DNA from: a virus
Virus record (IMG/VR): IMGVR_UViG_3300023174_000102
Coordinates: 1-64,000 of that record
DNA: 64,000 nt
Reading direction: 5' to 3' (one strand)
Each line of letters begins with the position of its first letter. The stretch's first letter is position 1. Below are positions 1-8,649 of the stretch, one piece after another. The notes beneath the pieces were generated by a model. That model saw nothing but the letters and a program-made list of their open reading frames with translations. It did no database searches and had not been told where the DNA came from. A program made the position numbers and the translations under genes.

Positions 1-126
1 AATGATGGGAATATTGGCACCATTAATGTCTCTCGCACTGGAAATACCGTGGCTTTAACAGTCACTCCAGATCCTGCGATCAAGCCAGTCACTGTACGTT
101 TTGCACGTATGGGACTTAAGGCATAA
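1..126 (+). CDS. Structural (tail-region) protein, C-terminal fragment
   Basis: The window opens inside a gene whose last 41 codons run in frame 1 and end with TAA at 124-126. The visible tail is rich in Thr, Val and Asn and ends in ARMGLKA, which suits a beta-rich virion protein. It sits 17 bases before a tail fibre gene and is read in the same direction, so it most likely belongs to the same tail/fibre operon. The start and most of the protein lie outside the window, so no family can be named. Confidence 0.6.
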   Translation, partial: NDGNIGTINVSRTGNTVALTVTPDPAIKPVTVRFARMGLKA

Positions 127-143
127 ATAAAAGGAGATAAAAA

Positions 144-2048
144 ATGGCAACAGTAAATAAAGATTTTAAGATTAAGAGTGGACTTATCGTTGAGGGCCTA
201 CAAGGTACAATCAACGGTAATGTAATTCTTACAGAAAATGCGGGAGATCAATACATCCTTGATCTTATTGGTGGAGAAACACTAGTAAAGTCCGTAAGCG
301 GAAACCTTTCAGTAGATGGCTCAGGAAACCTTTCAATTAATCAGACAGGTCTTGCAGCAGATCTATCAGGAAGTTATCTGTATGACAACACTGGAACAAT
401 CAATCTTGACATTGAAGGAGTCTACGACGATTTAATTAATAGCGGAGTAGCAACAACAACAAATATTACAGATGCAATTAACACAGAGGTTACAAACCGT
501 AACTCAGCAATTGCAACTGCTAAGGGCGAAGCAGAAGATTATGCTGACACCGTTGCTGGCACAGCAGAATCAAATGCTAAGTCATACGCAGACGGACTTG
601 CTTCAAACTATGACCCAGCAGGCTCTGCAGCAACAGCACAAGGAAATGCAGAAGACTATGCAGATGGACTAATCTCAACAGAGGTTACAAATCGCAACTC
701 AGCCATTGCAACTGCAAAGGGTGAAGCAATTTCATCTTCTAACTCATATACAGATTCTGCAATTTCAACAGAAGTTTCAGATCGTAACTCAGCAATTTCA
801 TCAGCAATCTCAACAGAGGTTACAAATCGTAACTCTGCAATTGCAACTGCTAAGTCTCAGGCTATTGCAGATGCTAACTCATACACAGATGCAGAGGTTG
901 CAGCACTTGTAGATTCAGCACCAGAACTTCTAAATACACTTAATGAATTGGCTGCAGCAATTGCAGACAATCCAAATTATGCAACTGATGCAGCATCAGC
1001 AGTTGCTGGAAGAGTAGCGAAGTCTGGAGATACAATGACTGGAGACTTAGTTCTTCCAGGTGCTCCAACATTAAATCTACATGCAGCAACTAAGGGCTAT
1101 GTAGATGGAGAGATTGATACTCTTGATACAGCAGCACAAGGTTATGCTACAACAGCACAGACAAATGCAGAAGGTTACGCAGATGATTTAATTTCTCAAG
1201 AAGTAACAGATCGTAATTCAGCAATCTCTTCTGCTATTACTGCACTAGACCTTTCAAATACATACGATTCTAAGGGTTCAGCAGCACAGGCTTACACAGA
1301 TGCGGTTGCTGCTGCAGCATCAGATGCTACCACTAAGGCTGATGCAGCACTACAGAGTGCAAATGGATACACAGATAGCGCTGTATCAGCAGCACTTTCA
1401 GATGCACAAAATTACACAGATACTGAAATTGATGCACTTACAACAGACGATATTGAAGAAGGCTCAACAAACCAGTACTTCACAGATTATCGTGCAAAGG
1501 TATCAGCAGTTGATCTTTTGACTAATGCTACAAAGGAAAATATTGAGATTACTTGGACTAACCAGGGTGGTCTTGTTATTGCAGCAGAAAACGGTGTGGC
1601 AGACTCTACAACTGATGATCTTGAAGAAGGTTCAACAAATCTTTATTTCCAGGATTCTCGAGTACTTGATGCAGTATCTGGTTCAAACATTCAACCAGCA
1701 TCAGTTGACATCACATGGGTTCGCCGTGAAGAAGCAACCTGGACAGGTGTTCCAACTGCTTCAACAGCAACAGTTCACTCATTTGGAACAAACAAGGGTA
1801 GCGTAAAGTACCTTGTTCGTGTAATTAGTGGTTCATTCTCTCATGTAACTGAAATTCTTGCAACAACAGATGCAAGCAACAATGTTGCAGTAGTTGAATA
1901 TGGCACAATTTACACATCAGAAGATCCACTAGCAACAGCAACTGTTGTTTGGAACGCAGGATCATCACAGTATAATCTTAATGTTACAACAGCAAACAAT
2001 AACTCAGAAGTTCTTGTTGCAGCAACATTACTATCATACAATGACTAA
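144..2048 (+). CDS. Tail fibre protein with repeated coiled-coil modules
   Basis: A 634-residue protein that starts after a clear AAAGGAGA site. After a short N-terminal module (MATVNKDFKIKSGLIVEG, shared with the next gene), residues about 110-330 and 350-430 are Ala/Ser/Thr/Glu-rich heptad-like repeats with the recurring unit EVTNRNSAIATAK, typical of trimeric fibre shafts. It also carries SGDTMTGDLVLPGAPT, a common phage fibre repeat, the motif LNTLNELAAAIADNP also found in the following fibre genes, and two copies of TDD-EEGSTN-YF, a repeat known from marine and freshwater phage fibres. The C-terminal ~110 residues are beta-rich and may form the tip. Role: host recognition or fibre shaft. 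Exact position on the virion is not visible. Confidence 0.85.
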   Translation: MATVNKDFKIKSGLIVEGLQGTINGNVILTENAGDQYILDLIGGETLVKSVSGNLSVDGSGNLSINQTGLAADLSGSYLYDNTGTINLDIEGVYDDLINSGVATTTNITDAINTEVTNRNSAIATAKGEAEDYADTVAGTAESNAKSYADGLASNYDPAGSAATAQGNAEDYADGLISTEVTNRNSAIATAKGEAISSSNSYTDSAISTEVSDRNSAISSAISTEVTNRNSAIATAKSQAIADANSYTDAEVAALVDSAPELLNTLNELAAAIADNPNYATDAASAVAGRVAKSGDTMTGDLVLPGAPTLNLHAATKGYVDGEIDTLDTAAQGYATTAQTNAEGYADDLISQEVTDRNSAISSAITALDLSNTYDSKGSAAQAYTDAVAAAASDATTKADAALQSANGYTDSAVSAALSDAQNYTDTEIDALTTDDIEEGSTNQYFTDYRAKVSAVDLLTNATKENIEITWTNQGGLVIAAENGVADSTTDDLEEGSTNLYFQDSRVLDAVSGSNIQPASVDITWVRREEATWTGVPTASTATVHSFGTNKGSVKYLVRVISGSFSHVTEILATTDASNNVAVVEYGTIYTSEDPLATATVVWNAGSSQYNLNVTTANNNSEVLVAATLLSYND

Positions 2049-2087
2049 GTTATAAAAAATAAAAATAGTTGGAAGAAGGAGTAGTAA

Positions 2088-2537
2088 ATGGCAACAGTCG
2101 AAAAAGACTTCAAGGTCAAGAATGGGTTAGTCGTCACAAACGGCGGTACATTCGGAGATGCAGTAACAGTAGGGGCACCAACCCTTAATGCCCATGCAGC
2201 AACTAAGGAGTATGTTGATTCAAGATCTATGGCTGTAGGCGATACTGCTCCTTCTTCACCAACTAATGGTACACAATGGTTAGATACTCTAACAAATAGA
2301 GTTAATTTTTACTATGAGGGTTCATGGTACACACAGGCAACCATTGATGATACAACGAATATTCCAGATCACATTCACGATACAGCAATTGATGGCACAG
2401 GCCTTATTGTAAGTATGTTTATAGATTCTGGATTTTTTGACAGCCCTATGACATCAGAAACAGATTCTGGGCTTGCTTCAGATACAGTTTTTGACTCTAC
2501 AGTAGATGGTGGAATAGCAATAGATAACTTCAATTAA
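2088..2537 (+). CDS. Short tail fibre-like protein
   Basis: A 149-residue protein with site GAAGGAG just before ATG. Its first ~45 residues repeat the N-terminal attachment module of the preceding fibre (MATVEKDFKVKNGLVV, then APTLNAHAATKEYVD). Residues about 48-80 contain GDTAPSSPTNGTQWLDT and a Tyr/Trp-rich strand (YYEGSWY), a small beta domain common in cyanophage-like fibres. The rest is Asp/Thr-rich. It looks like a fibre with the same anchor but a short distal part, perhaps an alternative or accessory fibre. Confidence 0.75.
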   Translation: MATVEKDFKVKNGLVVTNGGTFGDAVTVGAPTLNAHAATKEYVDSRSMAVGDTAPSSPTNGTQWLDTLTNRVNFYYEGSWYTQATIDDTTNIPDHIHDTAIDGTGLIVSMFIDSGFFDSPMTSETDSGLASDTVFDSTVDGGIAIDNFN

Positions 2538-2546
2538 AACTGATGT

Positions 2547-2552
2547 TATAAT
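2547..2552 (+). promoter_or_regulatory. Extended -10 promoter before the fibre gene at 2592
   Basis: TATAAT preceded by TGT (extended -10) in the 54-base gap before the next fibre gene. No good -35 is visible. A transcript would begin near 2559 and start with the hairpin at 2564-2578. Confidence 0.45.
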
Positions 2553-2563
2553 AAGATAAGTTA

Positions 2564-2578
2564 ATGGGCAGCCCCCAT
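2564..2578 (+). promoter_or_regulatory. 5' leader hairpin abutting the ribosome site
   Basis: ATGGG and CCCAT form a 5-bp stem with a 5-base loop directly before the AAGGAG site at 2579-2584. It would lie at the extreme 5' end of the mRNA and may stabilise the transcript or tune initiation. Confidence 0.4.
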
Positions 2579-2591
2579 AAGGAGAAAATAA

Positions 2592-3434
2592 ATGGCAGTA
2601 AGACAACAGCAAAGAAGAGGCACTGCAGCGCAGTGGACATCTGCAAATCCAATTTTGTCACCAGGTGAAATCGGTTTTGAAATTGATACAAACAAATTTA
2701 AGATTGGTGATGGAACAACTCGTTGGGCATCCCTAATATACTTTACAGCAGACGCAGCAGCAGCACTTGAAGATTTAATCGATGGTGCTCCAGGTCTTCT
2801 AGATACACTCAATGAACTTGCAGCAGCCGTTGGCGACGATGCAAACTTTTTCTCTACAGTAACAACAAATATTGCAACTGCTAAGTCAGAGGCAATCTCA
2901 ACAGCAGCATCAGATGCTACTACAAAGGCTAATACTGCTAAGTCAGAAGCAATCTCAACTGCTGCAGCAGATGCTACTACAAAGGCTAACAATGCTAAGT
3001 CTGGAGCAGAAACAACAGCAGCAAATGCTCTTGCTTCACACGAATCAGATACAACAAACATTCACGGCATTGCAGACACTTCACTTCTAGCAACTACAGC
3101 AAATGTAGCAACTGCTAAATCAGAAGCAATATCAACAGCAGGAACAGCAGCAGATACAAAGGTGTCAAATGCAGTAGCAGCACTAACAAAGTCTTCTGTT
3201 GGTCTTGGAAATGTTGACAATACTTCAGATGCAAACAAGCCTGTTTCAACAGCAACACAAACAGCCCTTGATTTAAAAGCACCACTAGCATCTCCAGGAC
3301 TTACTGGAAATCCAACGGCACCAACACAAGCAGTTGGTAATGACTCAACAAGAATTGCTACAACAGCATTTGTTAAGGCAGCAATACAAGACATTGCATC
3401 ACTTAACTTAGTTCTTGATGGCGGTGGCGTATAA
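2592..3434 (+). CDS. Tail fibre with Mtd-type N-terminal domain
   Basis: A 280-residue protein with AAGGAG before ATG. Residues 1-55 (QQRRGTAAQWTSANPILSPG, then EIGFEIDTNKFKIGDG) match the small domain found at the N-terminus of phage major tropism determinants and many fibres. Then follow LLDTLNELAAAVGDD, Ala/Ser/Thr/Lys repeats (ATTKANTAKSEAIST) and IHGIADTSLLAT units, predicting a fibrous shaft, and an ending with PTAPTQAVGNDSTRIATTAFV, a common fibre repeat. It is paralogous in modules to the 862-residue fibre that follows. Likely a receptor-binding or adaptor fibre. Confidence 0.8.
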   Translation: MAVRQQQRRGTAAQWTSANPILSPGEIGFEIDTNKFKIGDGTTRWASLIYFTADAAAALEDLIDGAPGLLDTLNELAAAVGDDANFFSTVTTNIATAKSEAISTAASDATTKANTAKSEAISTAAADATTKANNAKSGAETTAANALASHESDTTNIHGIADTSLLATTANVATAKSEAISTAGTAADTKVSNAVAALTKSSVGLGNVDNTSDANKPVSTATQTALDLKAPLASPGLTGNPTAPTQAVGNDSTRIATTAFVKAAIQDIASLNLVLDGGGV

Positions 3435-3464
3435 AATGTTAAATTTTAATACAAAAATAGAAAT

Positions 3465-3479
3465 GTACGCAAACCGTAC
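3465..3479 (+). promoter_or_regulatory. 5' leader hairpin abutting the ribosome site
   Basis: GTACG and CGTAC pair around a 5-base loop, immediately before AAGGGGGAG and the fibre gene at 3496. Same arrangement as at 2564 and 55198. Confidence 0.4.
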
Positions 3480-3495
3480 AAGGGGGAGAAAATAA

Positions 3496-6084
3496 ATGAC
3501 AACAAGAATGCAACAGCGCAGAGGAACTGCAGCCCAATGGACGGCTGCAAACCCAATTCTGGCATCAGGTGAAATCGGTTTTGAAACCGACACAAACAAG
3601 TTTAAGATGGGCAATGGATCGTCAACATGGACTACCCTAGAATATTATTCTAATGCAGCAGAACTTCGCAGTGCAATTAATAATCTTATAGATGCTGCTC
3701 CAGGAACACTAGATACACTTAAGGAACTAGCAGAATCTATTGGAAATGATGCAGACTTTGCTGCAACCGTAGCAACACACACATCTGCAACTACAAATGT
3801 TCATGGAATTGCAGACACATCACTACTCGCAACAATATCAGGAGTTACTTCAGCAATTTCTGAGTCACGTTCTGTTTCAGCAGCAGATGCAACTTCAAAA
3901 GCAAATGGAGCAGTCGCAGCAGCAGCCATAGATGCTACTTCAAAGGCTAACGCTGCAGCAAGCGCAGCAGCAACAGCACTCTCAAACCATGAGGCAGATA
4001 CAACAAATATTCATGGCATTGCAGATACTTCACTTCTAGCAACTAAGAATTATGCTGATGGAGCAGTATCTGATCATAACGCAGACGAGACAAATGTTCA
4101 TGGTATTGCAAATACAGCATCACTTGCAACAAAGGATTATACAGATACAGCAATTACAACTGCAACATCACAACTTACAAAGTCAGCAGTAGGACTAGAT
4201 CAGGTAAATAATACTTCTGATGCAAACAAGCCAGTTTCAACTGCACAAGCAACAGCAATTTCAACTGCAGTTTCTGATCATAATCTTGATGAGACAAATG
4301 TTCACGGTATTGCAGACACCGCAGAACTTGTAACACAGACACAACTTACAAACGCTATTTCAGGTGCAACTGTAGATCAGGCAGCACTTGCAGGAAACGG
4401 TCTTGTATGGGATGCAGCAAACTCAGAGTATGATCTTGATAATACATATATCACAACTGCTACTCAGACAGCACTTGACTTGAAGGCACCTCTTGCAAAT
4501 CCAACTTTTACAGGAACAGTTTCTGGTGTTACAAAGACACATGTTGGCCTTGCAAATGTTGATAATACTTCAGATGCCAATAAGCCAGTTTCAACTGCTG
4601 CACAAACAGCACTTAACTTAAAGGCTAATCTTGCTGGTCCAACATTTACAGGAACTGTAACTCTTCCTGCAAATACAATTACAAATACAATGATGGCTGA
4701 TGACTCTGTAGATACTGCAGAAATTAAAAATTCAGCAGTTACAAATGCTAAATTAGCAGGGTCAATTGATTGGACAAAACTCTCAGTATCTTCAACAGTT
4801 TCAGAAACAGAACTTGGGTATGTTGATGGCGTAACTTCAGCAATTCAGACACAGTTAGATGCTAAGTTGCCAAAGTCTGGTGGAACAATGACTGGAGCGC
4901 TTACACTTTCAGGTGCACCAACATCAGATCTTCATGCAGCAACTAAGGCTTATGTTGACGGAATTTCTGCAGGAATTAATTTCCACCAATCAGTAGTTGC
5001 AGCAACATCAGGTAATTTGGTTGGTGTTTATGACAATGGCACAAATGGATATGGAGCAACAATCACAGCATCAGCAAATGGTTCTATTGGAACAATTGAT
5101 GGTGCAACAGTTTCTGTTGGATCTAGAATATTACTTCGTGCACAAACAGATGCAACACAAAACGGTATTTATACAGTCACTAACGTAGGTGGATCATCAG
5201 CAAAGTGGGTTGTAACTCGTGCAGCAGATGCAGATAATAATCCAGCAGGCGAACTTGCAACTGGTGACTTCTGTTTTGTAACTGGTGGAAATACATATCC
5301 TAATACAGGATTTATTTTGTCAACATCAGGAACAATTACAATTGGTACAACCAACGTTAACTATACTCAGTTTAACGCAGCACAAGCAATTGTTGCTGGC
5401 TCAGGTTTGACAAAGACTGGCTCAACACTATCTATTGAGTCTGGCGCAATTACATCATCAATGATTCTTGATGGAACAATTGTTGATGCAGATATTAATT
5501 CAAGTGCAGCAATTGCTAAGACAAAGATTTTTGGAACAGCAATTACAGCAGCAGATTCAGGTACAGTTACATCAGCAATGATCGCTGACGGAACAATTGT
5601 AGATGGTGATATTAATGCTTCAGCAGCAATTGCACAATCAAAGATTTTTGGACTTACTTCAGATCTTGCTGCTAAGGCTCCTCTAGCATCACCTACATTT
5701 ACTGGCACAGTAACTGTTTCATCTTCAGGTATTGCATTTACAGATGGTACACAGACAAAAGAAGGTGTTGTATCACGTACACCAATTGTACAAAAGACAG
5801 CATCTTATACACTTTCAGCACTTACAGAAAGAGACTCACTAATTGAAATCTCTTCTGCATCAGCAGTAACTCTTACAATACCAACAAATGCAACACTTGC
5901 TCTTCCAGTAGGAACTTCTATTGATATCCTACAAACTGGAGCGGGGCAGATTACAGTTGCAGGAGCAGCAGGAGTAACAGTTAATGCAACACCAGGTTTA
6001 AAGTTACGCACACAGTGGTCTGGAGCAACTCTTTTCAAGAGAGCAACAGATACCTGGGTAGTATACGGCGACTTGTCAGCATAA
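3496..6084 (+). CDS. Large tail fibre with Mtd-type N-terminal domain
   Basis: An 862-residue fibre. Residues 1-55 repeat the Mtd-like N-terminal domain of the previous gene almost word for word (RRGTAAQWTAANPILASGEI). A long shaft follows, with repeated blocks: VHGIADTSLLAT/IHGIADTSLLAT (at least four copies), KS-VGL--V-NTSDANKPVST (three copies), GLTGN/ FTGTV turns, and SGGTMTGALTLSGAPTS. Residues about 490-630 form a beta domain (ATITASANGSIGTIDG) and the last ~110 residues a compact beta-rich tip ending in WVVYGDLSA. Likely the main side or central fibre that binds the host surface. The internal repeats make copy-number change by recombination likely. Confidence 0.85.
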   Translation: MTTRMQQRRGTAAQWTAANPILASGEIGFETDTNKFKMGNGSSTWTTLEYYSNAAELRSAINNLIDAAPGTLDTLKELAESIGNDADFAATVATHTSATTNVHGIADTSLLATISGVTSAISESRSVSAADATSKANGAVAAAAIDATSKANAAASAAATALSNHEADTTNIHGIADTSLLATKNYADGAVSDHNADETNVHGIANTASLATKDYTDTAITTATSQLTKSAVGLDQVNNTSDANKPVSTAQATAISTAVSDHNLDETNVHGIADTAELVTQTQLTNAISGATVDQAALAGNGLVWDAANSEYDLDNTYITTATQTALDLKAPLANPTFTGTVSGVTKTHVGLANVDNTSDANKPVSTAAQTALNLKANLAGPTFTGTVTLPANTITNTMMADDSVDTAEIKNSAVTNAKLAGSIDWTKLSVSSTVSETELGYVDGVTSAIQTQLDAKLPKSGGTMTGALTLSGAPTSDLHAATKAYVDGISAGINFHQSVVAATSGNLVGVYDNGTNGYGATITASANGSIGTIDGATVSVGSRILLRAQTDATQNGIYTVTNVGGSSAKWVVTRAADADNNPAGELATGDFCFVTGGNTYPNTGFILSTSGTITIGTTNVNYTQFNAAQAIVAGSGLTKTGSTLSIESGAITSSMILDGTIVDADINSSAAIAKTKIFGTAITAADSGTVTSAMIADGTIVDGDINASAAIAQSKIFGLTSDLAAKAPLASPTFTGTVTVSSSGIAFTDGTQTKEGVVSRTPIVQKTASYTLSALTERDSLIEISSASAVTLTIPTNATLALPVGTSIDILQTGAGQITVAGAAGVTVNATPGLKLRTQWSGATLFKRATDTWVVYGDLSA

Positions 6085-6112
6085 ATTTAAGTAGAAAAAA
6101 GGAGATATACCA

Positions 6113-7723
6113 ATGGCAGTTAATAAGAATATAGGTGGAAGATCACAGTCAGCAAATGACTTCCTTGCACCGTATGCACCAACAATTGGGACAGCAACAG
6201 ATGTTGGAACAGGTCGAGCATATAATAATGGAGCAGCAACAGTAACATTTACTGGAACTGGTCCAAATGCAGCGACCTCCTATACAGTTTATGCTGTTGA
6301 AGATAATACAAAAACTGCCACTGGTGTATCATCTCCTTTGACTGTAACTGGTCTTGCATCAGGAACAAACTATACATTTAAGGTATATGGAACAAATACT
6401 CAAGGAGGCAGAGGTTCTGATTCATCAGCATCTAACCAAATAACAGCAACAACAGTTCCTCAAACACCAACACTTGGAGCAGTAACAAATACTTGTTCTG
6501 GTCGTGGATTTGGTGATGGCTTAATTACTGTTGCTATGACAGCAAACGGTACTGGTGGAAAAGCAATTTCATCATACTATGCAATTTCAAATGCTGGACA
6601 AAATGGATCAGGTGCATCTTCTACAGTAAATGTTACTGGATTGTCAGGAGGAACATCATATACATTCCAGGGCCGTGTTTCAAATGCAAATGGTAACTCT
6701 GACTTAACAGCATCATCAGGTGCAGTTGCTGCAACAACAGTACCTGCAGCACCAGGGGCTCCATCAGCATCATCACCATCATATGGAGTTGACTCTGTTT
6801 CATGGTCAGCACCATCAAATGGTGGTTCTGGAATTACAAATTACCGCTGGACATCTTCTGATGGAAAGGCTGGAGATACTGGATCAACATCAGTATCAGT
6901 AAGTCAGGAAGTAGGAACAGCACAGACATACAGTGTTTATGCAACAAATGCTTGTGGTAACTCTGCAACATCTGCTCCATCAGGAACTGTCACAACTACT
7001 TTCGGTGCATTCGGTGCATTCGGTGCTTTTGGTGCATTCGGTGCCTTCTCCGCATTCGGTGCATTCGGTGCATTCGGTGCCTTCTCCGCATTCGGTGCAT
7101 TCGGTGCATTCGGTGCCTTCTCCGCATTCGGTGCTTTTGGTGCATTCGGTGCCTTTGGTGCCTTTGGTGCCTTTGGTGCTTTCGGTGCTTACGGTGGTGG
7201 TAGCCGTATTTACTCAGTTGGTCCAGAGACCCTAATCCTAACTACAAATGGATATGTAATGGCAGCAGATCTTGAAATAGGTGACACTCTTATTTCAGCA
7301 GATGTTCCTGGATTAGGTATGTCATTTACAACAGATGAAATGAAAGCCTGGAGAAATAGTCCAGACAATTTAGAAATTGTTCCAGATAAAACAACAACAA
7401 TCAAGGCTATTGGATTATCAAATGCAACAGTTTCTGTGATGATAGATAATGAAACATACTCAGGAACTCACCATTTACTTGCAAAAAGAGATGGTGTGGC
7501 TCAGATGATTTTATCTGCAAACCTATTGACTACAGACAAGTTGTGGTCTACAAAGACAAACTCTTGGATCGATATAGTTGACTTGGTTATAACAGAGATT
7601 AGTCATCAGGTTGTTTCAATCAACTGTGAGCCACTAGATATGTTCTTTACAGAAAACTTCCTAGTCTATGATGGCTATCAGATAGATTACCCATTACCTA
7701 GCATAGATCCTACACTAGAATAA
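6113..7723 (+). CDS. Tail protein: fibronectin III domains, GAF-repeat stalk, Hint-like domain
   Basis: A 536-residue protein with AAAGGAGATA before ATG. Residues ~22-113, ~118-210 and ~212-295 look like three fibronectin type III domains (repeated LASGTNYTFKVYGTNTQG-type strand, then TTVP linker). Residues 297-360 are a tandem FGA tripeptide run with periodic FSA. Residues ~364-525 resemble a Hint (intein/hedgehog) domain: IYSVGPETLILTTNG and DLEIGDTLIS fit block A with Ser368 in the nucleophile place, SGTHHLL fits block B with its His pair, and CEPLDMFFTENFLVYDG fits the last block but ends VYD rather than VHN. Fibronectin domains and Gly-rich stalks occur in phage tail-tip proteins. Whether the Hint part cleaves itself is unknown. 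Confidence 0.75.
   Translation: MAVNKNIGGRSQSANDFLAPYAPTIGTATDVGTGRAYNNGAATVTFTGTGPNAATSYTVYAVEDNTKTATGVSSPLTVTGLASGTNYTFKVYGTNTQGGRGSDSSASNQITATTVPQTPTLGAVTNTCSGRGFGDGLITVAMTANGTGGKAISSYYAISNAGQNGSGASSTVNVTGLSGGTSYTFQGRVSNANGNSDLTASSGAVAATTVPAAPGAPSASSPSYGVDSVSWSAPSNGGSGITNYRWTSSDGKAGDTGSTSVSVSQEVGTAQTYSVYATNACGNSATSAPSGTVTTTFGAFGAFGAFGAFGAFSAFGAFGAFGAFSAFGAFGAFGAFSAFGAFGAFGAFGAFGAFGAFGAYGGGSRIYSVGPETLILTTNGYVMAADLEIGDTLISADVPGLGMSFTTDEMKAWRNSPDNLEIVPDKTTTIKAIGLSNATVSVMIDNETYSGTHHLLAKRDGVAQMILSANLLTTDKLWSTKTNSWIDIVDLVITEISHQVVSINCEPLDMFFTENFLVYDGYQIDYPLPSIDPTLE
7001..7189 (+). repeat. Tandem 9-bp (Phe-Gly-Ala) repeat with 36-bp higher order
   Basis: Twenty-one in-frame TTC/TTT-GGT-GC(A/C/T)-type triplets of codons, where every fourth unit at the left carries TCC (Ser) in place of GGT. 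That gives three nearly identical 36-base units (FGAFGAFGAFSA) followed by a run of plain FGA units. The repeat lies between the fibronectin and Hint-like domains and probably forms a flexible or aggregating stalk. Confidence 0.9.
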
Positions 7724-7731
7724 TATTTTAG

Positions 7732-7754
7732 TATGTTTTAAATTTTAAAACATA
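7732..7754. repeat. Perfect AT-rich palindrome
   Basis: Two 11-base arms, TATGTTTTAAA and TTTAAAACATA, around a single T, just after the stop of the Hint-like tail gene. A further TTTTAAAATTTTA follows. As RNA it is a weak stem, so it may be a poor terminator. As DNA it could be a protein-binding site. Confidence 0.4.
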
Positions 7755-7818
7755 TTTTAAAATTTTATATAGATAAACTTGTGATTAGGTCATAAAAATG
7801 CTAACGTATTTGTTATGA

Positions 7819-7824
7819 TATAAT
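7819..7824 (+). promoter_or_regulatory. Extended -10 promoter
   Basis: TGA-TATAAT 13 bases before the ATG of the DUF6065-like gene. No -35 consensus at the proper distance. The leader would be only about 6-7 bases long. Confidence 0.4.
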
Positions 7825-7837
7825 TATAAGAAAGAGA

Positions 7838-8560
7838 ATGGAAATAATGAATACTATTAAATTTCTTCAGATGTATCCTCAGTTGCTAAGCATTGTTCCA
7901 GAGCCAGAGCAGGGAACAAAGAATATTCCTACATGGTATAAAGAGCAGCCAGCAATTTCAGGAAACGATGTTCCTGATAGAGGAATTATGAGGCTCACTG
8001 TAAAAAAATGTCAAGCCTTCTTTGATGCTATGGCAATGGGGTATATTCTAAAAGTTCCATGTGATATATATATAGATACAACTGAGGGAAACTTAAATAT
8101 TCAACTCCCTGCTGGAATGAATAAATATTATTCCATGCTTATAAGTGAACATTCGGCAGAGCAGGTTTCTCACTTGCCTATAGATAAAGACATTTACTGT
8201 AATAAAATTTTAAGAATTCATCCTACATGGATGGTTCAGACTAATGCTGGATATAGTACATTTTTTACAAATCCAATCCATCAGAGTCCATCTCCATTAA
8301 AGGCAATTGATGCTGTTGTTGATACTGATAACTATTTTACAGACGGGCATCTATCATTCTTGGTAAAAAAGAATTTTAAAGGAACAATAAAGCAAGGAAC
8401 GCCAATGTCTCAAGTTTTTCCATTTAAAAGAGAAGAATGGGAAATGGAACTAGATAAAAACTTTCCAGAAAAGAAAATAGAAGAACAAAGAAACAAAGTA
8501 AGGTCTACTTTTCAAAACGGATATAGATTAAAGTTTTGGCAAAAGAAAACCTTTAAGTAA
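7838..8560 (+). CDS. DUF6065-like protein of unknown function
   Basis: A 240-residue soluble protein; the start could also be the ATG at 7847. It carries PTWYKEQPA near residue 26-35, a strand-rich middle with CDIYIDTTEG and PAGMNKYYSML, then RIHPTWMVQTNAGYST and FPFKREEWEME. The layout (short aromatic-rich beta protein, 'HPTW' segment, C-terminal charged tail) recalls DUF6065 proteins, which occur in phages and bacteria and have no assigned role; this match is from memory. It stands alone between a tail gene and the ribonucleotide reductase, with its own promoter and a terminator behind it, so it is an independently expressed unit. Confidence 0.5.
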   Translation: MEIMNTIKFLQMYPQLLSIVPEPEQGTKNIPTWYKEQPAISGNDVPDRGIMRLTVKKCQAFFDAMAMGYILKVPCDIYIDTTEGNLNIQLPAGMNKYYSMLISEHSAEQVSHLPIDKDIYCNKILRIHPTWMVQTNAGYSTFFTNPIHQSPSPLKAIDAVVDTDNYFTDGHLSFLVKKNFKGTIKQGTPMSQVFPFKREEWEMELDKNFPEKKIEEQRNKVRSTFQNGYRLKFWQKKTFK

Positions 8561-8599
8561 AACTCTCAACAATAGATTTAGGTAGAGTTTTACTTTTTT
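8557..8599 (+). terminator. Rho-independent terminator
   Basis: A perfect 10-bp stem, GTAAAACTCT with AGAGTTTTAC, overlaps the stop codon of the DUF6065-like gene and is followed by six T's. A 17-base loop separates the arms. Confidence 0.75.
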
Positions 8600-8610
8600 A
8601 AAAACTCTGC

Positions 8611-8616
8611 TATACT
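8611..8616 (+). promoter_or_regulatory. -10 box before ribonucleotide reductase
   Basis: TATACT preceded by TGC (extended -10), 12 bases after the terminator T-run, with a weak TTTACT 16 bases upstream. A leader of ~25 bases carrying GAAAGGA follows. Confidence 0.45.
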
Positions 8617-8649
8617 TAAGATTATTCCGTTTTTGAAAGGACGATACAC

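Noticed and set aside
472-1806. Gln/Leu-rich + strand frames inside the first fibre gene and others (also at 2872, 4997, 6720)
   Set aside because: Produced by repeated GCAACA codons read in another frame; no start signals and no fold.
2561-3394. Long minus-strand open frames over the fibre genes (also near 17345-17728, 54424-55062 and elsewhere)
   Set aside because: They are shadows of Ala/Ser/Thr-rich + strand genes; no ribosome site or promoter and low-complexity products.
6095-6115. Leader AAGGAGATATACCAATGG, close to the T7/pET expression leader
   Set aside because: One base differs and the flanks are normal phage sequence, so a vector artefact is not supported; it is simply a strong ribosome site.
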